From NCBI GenBank assembly GCA_015499995.1, contig JADNRV010000054.1, positions 124,001-188,000 of the forward strand: a stretch of DNA of 64,000 bases, written 5' to 3'. This document shows positions 60,784 to 64,000 of the stretch, in pieces; position 1 is the first letter of the stretch, and each line of letters begins with the position of its first letter. The notes beneath the pieces are model-generated. The model had not been told where the DNA came from. It worked only from the letters and a program-made list of their open reading frames with translations, and did not search any database. This DNA is from Flammula alnicola. Lineage: Eukaryota; Basidiomycota; Agaricomycetes; Agaricales; Strophariaceae. Position numbers and translations under genes: made by a program.

Positions 60784-62378
60784 GTTTGTGATGCTTACCT
60801 GCTAGGCATCCCATTTCGTCTCCATACCCGCCTTCATCCCGAGAATCCGCGATCGTTGGGTGCATTTACGATCCCTAGTCGCTGAGATTTATCGCTGGCG
60901 CTGGTGTTCATCATGAACGGACGAGCACGGATGCCTTGCGCACCTACAAAAGGTGTAGGTAAGCCCTCCGCTCAAGTCCACAAGCTCGAAAGGAGGAGGA
61001 CTTACCATTCGTTTAGCAGGCCTCCATCAAACATATCTCATACAAGCAACGTCCAACGTGCCGCTCTCGAAGGCCGGAAAGGGGGGCGATGGCTGGGCTG
61101 GGACAAGCAGGCAAAGGTGAGTTGCTGGTCGTTGCAGCGCACGAAATAGGCCAACTTACCTGTTCGAAACCTCCGAAGCCTGTGGCTCGTCTCCAGCACA
61201 ATGACGCCACGAAGCCAACATCGTACGCCGATCACAGAACAATACGACTTGGCATACAACGGGGTGGAGGGGTGCGATGGGGTGTATGCGCAGAATCGAG
61301 AATAATGGCGACGAGGTGGACGGAGAGGGCATCCGTGCGCGCTAGTACGTTTTTTCTCGCCTTCGCTGACGCGAATGCATGCTTTCCTCTATATTTTGGC
61401 ATCGTCTCGTACTCGTTCGCAGCCTCTGTCGATTTGCCCGTGCTGCCGCGGACCTTGGGCAGTGGTAGGCGTATTTCGGATTCGTTCGGCTGCTCGTCCG
61501 TTGACTGACGACCCGTAATGTAGCGAGAAAAGGGGAGAGGAGGGTGCGGCGACGACGAAAAGGGTAGTGGCGTGGTTTTGGTGCGTTGGTCGGCCTTTTC
61601 ATGCACGGCGGGGTTTTCTTTTGGCATGTATAGCGAGGATTTATAGGTCGCGAGGAGGGAAAGGGATGCCGAACGTGGGCAGAGACTCGATGCTGAGGGT
61701 AGACGGATGTCGCCTGTGGTGTAGAGTGCATTTTCGCATTCCTGCATCACTAACCCCGAATTCCACGTGGTGGCCGAATAGAGAGTGGTCGGGACCTTCA
61801 ATCTTGTAGGCTGTAGCTGGTCACTTTCGTAGTCTTCCATGGGACGTCCCCGCTGTGTCTTGTCGGTCCTCTGGCCGAACCGACCCCTGCTGATCGTACA
61901 TTACGCTCATCTAGGCCATCGCACTGTTTGGCATTGCGGACGGCGATGACACGACGGGGACGAACATGACTATGGAGGTGAACGGACAAGTTGCACAGTG
62001 CACACACGATTCGAAAGCCACAAGGTTGCACGACGTAGTACTAGTAGGTGGTCGATTGGGGTGTGTCTGTAACGTTAAAGAATGTTTTCTCGCATTCCGG
62101 AACCATTAACGGCCATTCTTTCTGCGCTGTGCTGGTCTATATCATTGGAGCCGTTGCTGTCACATATACCACTGGATGTGCACGAGGTGAGGAAGCTGGC
62201 AGGGCCAGAGTCGAGATGTTCGGACGGTCAGATTATGTAAGTATTTGGCGCCGTCCCTCTGCTCCCCATGCAATTTAAACTTGAATGTCAACTTCAACCG
62301 TGCTAAGTGATATAGGAAGCCAATCGACTCCGAATTGATTTTAAAACTGACTCGTATATGATTCATTCATGACTAGGC
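60784..62378. other. 1.6 kb region with only weak ORFs
   Basis: A 202-codon minus-strand frame (61232-61840, Ser/Pro-rich) overlaps a 139-codon plus-strand frame (61089-61508). Neither has a domain or splice support, so I leave both unnamed. A two-exon gene here remains possible. Confidence 0.35.
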
Positions 62379-62807
62379 TTACGCGGCAGTCCAATTCCAA
62401 CCTCCAAGGACAATTGCTCGAGTCTGCAAGCCACTTACTGCAGAACCCAGGCTCGCCCAAAAAGCCAAAAATACAGCTCTCACTACGATGCAGGCTTCCT
62501 CAGGCTTATTCGGTAGTGTTAACGGCCGTAGTCTCTCAGAGATAAGCATCCAAACCTTCAATTGCAAAGGTAAGTACCACCTCTCAGCCCCATGCTGCGT
62601 ATCCACGTATGTACTGAACTCTGTTAAGATCGCTTGAATTTTCGGCTCAAAATGCCCATATCCAATGCTTAGGAATATAAATTTGTCCATATCTTGCTTT
62701 TTGAAATTCATTGAGGCTGGCTGCCAGGTCCGCGCGTAGCGGCATGTACTGTAGCCTCTTCCCTGAACACGCAACACATCAATCACAGCCATGGTGTATT
62801 CTTGCAT
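62379..62807 (-). CDS. Possible small unknown protein
   Basis: A 142-codon minus-strand frame with a regular composition in its second half: MDKFIFLSIGYGHFEPKIQ, WYLPLQLKVWMLISERLRPL, ACIVVRAVFLAFWASLG. It lies 113 bases upstream of the divergent NRPS-like gene start. The N-terminal lead contains several Met codons (MAVIDVLRVQ at codon 6), so the start is uncertain. No homology is recognised. Kept as a low-confidence call. Confidence 0.3.
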   Translation of the reverse strand: MQEYTMAVIDVLRVQGRGYSTCRYARTWQPASMNFKKQDMDKFIFLSIGYGHFEPKIQAILTEFSTYVDTQHGAERWYLPLQLKVWMLISERLRPLTLPNKPEEACIVVRAVFLAFWASLGSAVSGLQTRAIVLGGWNWTAA

Positions 62808-62920
62808 TCCAGGTCATCTGGCGCCACACGTAGTCTAGGCGCTGTCACACTCGATTCGACCTCCTGCATACTTAAACCTCAAGCCTGGCAGAAAAGAAAT
62901 TGCCTATTTTCTACACCATC

Positions 62921-64000
62921 ATGTCCGAACAGCAGGTAGAGACTTTGCTGGATACCTTCCTCTCAATCGCTCGAAATGCATCAACCGTTGAGGATTGCAT
63001 CCTTGAATGTGGGGAAGAGCAATGGACATATGGAGACCTCGACAATATATCGACTGCGCTTGCCATCGAATTGCACTCTCAGTGTGGCTCACAACCTACA
63101 GTCGTTGCCTTCAGCGAAAATCATCCATATGTCCTAGCTGTCCTGCTGGCGACATGGAAGTTGGCTGGAATCTTCGCCCCTTTGGACTGCCATGCGCCGC
63201 TGGAGATGGTCGAAAAGATGTTGGAAAACCTCGGCCCTACATGTGTTCTGATCCGAGAAAGCGACGAAGTGCTCAAGGCATTAGCACAAAGTCAGTGTCG
63301 ACACATTTAATTATATGCGATACTAACGATTTCTCATCCAGGAATGAACATCGCCCTCTTTCCATTCTGTCCTAAAAATAACACTATCACCCGTCTAACT
63401 CAGCGGTACATGCACTGCTCCCCGAGATTTCACCATCTGTGTGCCTGCCGCCTTCTTCCTCCTCGCTCGCGCTGTACCTACATACCTCCTCCGCGTCTTC
63501 GACAGCCAACCTCAAATGTGTGCCGTTATCACATGGCACGATCTCGCGGGGCTCTCGCTCGCGTATAGAGTGGCTCCGCCGGGCGTGGCCCGAACAGAAG
63601 TTCGACAAGCTGCGTGTTCTAGGTTGGGCACCTTGGTCGCATATCATGGGCGTCTCGCACGATCTTGGCGCGGCGACGTTTGGGACTGGCGGATGCTATG
63701 TCTTTGGCGCCTTGCCCCCTGGATATCCTGCCGAGCCGGCCACAGTACCCAAGGAAATGGACCATGTGGATCGCTTGCTGGACACTGCGCTCCGAGTTCA
63801 ACCGGATGTACTCGTTGGAGTACCTTGGATGTTGGAGGCTATCAGAGAGAGATACTTGCGACTTCTAGATCTGGATACAGACGAGGCGAGGAAGCAGGCT
63901 CTGCACGTGAAGGACATGCTTGCTGGGTTGAAATGCTTCGGAGTTGGAGGCGCAATGCCCACAGTGGAAGCCCTACGTTGGGCCAAGGATCTTGGCGTGA
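62921..64000 (+). CDS. NRPS-like adenylate-forming enzyme, 5' part (cut by window end)
   Basis: Exon 62921-63290 gives the N-terminal part of an adenylation domain (QWTYGDLDNIS, VVAFSENHPYVLAVLLATWK, GIFAPLDCHAP). After an intron with a TACTAAC branch site comes exon 63342-63368, a possible 35-base intron, then exon 63404 onward: ALYLHTSSASSTANLKCVP (the A3 core), RVLGWAPWSHIMGVSHDLGA, GTGGCYVFGALPPGY and VGVPWMLEAI. This matches NRPS-like and aryl-acid or aminoadipate-reductase-like enzymes of Agaricomycetes, in which the adenylation domain is usually followed by a carrier protein and a reductase or other C-terminal domain. Those would lie beyond 64000. The very short second intron is a tentative choice that fixes a frame change. 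Confidence 0.75.

Overview
This is nuclear DNA of a filamentous basidiomycete, most likely a mushroom-forming Agaricomycete. Genes are dense and cut by many 45-70 base introns with GT(A/G)NGT donors and CTAAC-like branch sites. Products include NSE3, SEC13, epsin, a Nup84/Nup107-type nucleoporin, DPB4 and mitochondrial EF-G. Gene families typical of Agaricomycetes are also present: F-box proteins, multi-pass orphans, fungal G-domain proteins and an NRPS-like adenylating enzyme. The species cannot be named from the sequence alone. All gene models were spliced by eye.

Layout. 0-9 kb is a repeat-rich, decayed stretch: a frameshifted gene remnant, one intact F-box gene, exons of a possible membrane protein, a Ty1/copia remnant with its 3' LTR, a perfect 38-base palindrome that looks tRNA/SINE-derived, and a 5'-truncated 7-TM-like gene. 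9-18 kb is conserved housekeeping DNA: NSE3 (SMC5/6), a PI-specific phospholipase C, a 3'(2'),5'-bisphosphate nucleotidase, an unknown protein and SEC13. 18-29 kb is a family cluster: three F-box genes (two of them recent tandem copies) between two paralogous multi-pass membrane genes, one intact and one broken. 31-37 kb has a long Lys/Ser/Pro-rich protein and epsin. Two identical tRNA-Gly(TCC) genes lie at 26.9 and 37.4 kb in opposite orientation. 37.8-41.6 kb is a fourth cluster-type F-box gene cut into three pieces by two insertions. One insertion is a 440 bp element with a perfect 8 bp target duplication, hAT-like.

42-64 kb carries a GPI-anchored chitin deacetylase, mitochondrial EF-G, a 69 bp x 15 minisatellite open in at least four reading frames, a divergent pair of G-domain proteins (one complete, one apparently decaying), NUP107, DPB4, an unknown conserved protein, weak ORFs, and the start of an NRPS-like adenylation gene cut by the window end.

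How the genes relate. SEC13 and NUP107 are both Y-complex nucleoporins, but their proximity looks incidental. There is no operon logic, and most genes are independent units. The F-box genes may feed SCF ubiquitin ligases, and the G-domain pair shares one 212 base intergenic region. The most notable points are extreme exon structure (a 7-nt micro-exon in DPB4, a 14-nt one in the G-domain gene, an ATG-only coding exon in SEC13, two GC-AG introns), the insertion-split F-box gene, the fold-back repeat and the multi-frame-open minisatellite.
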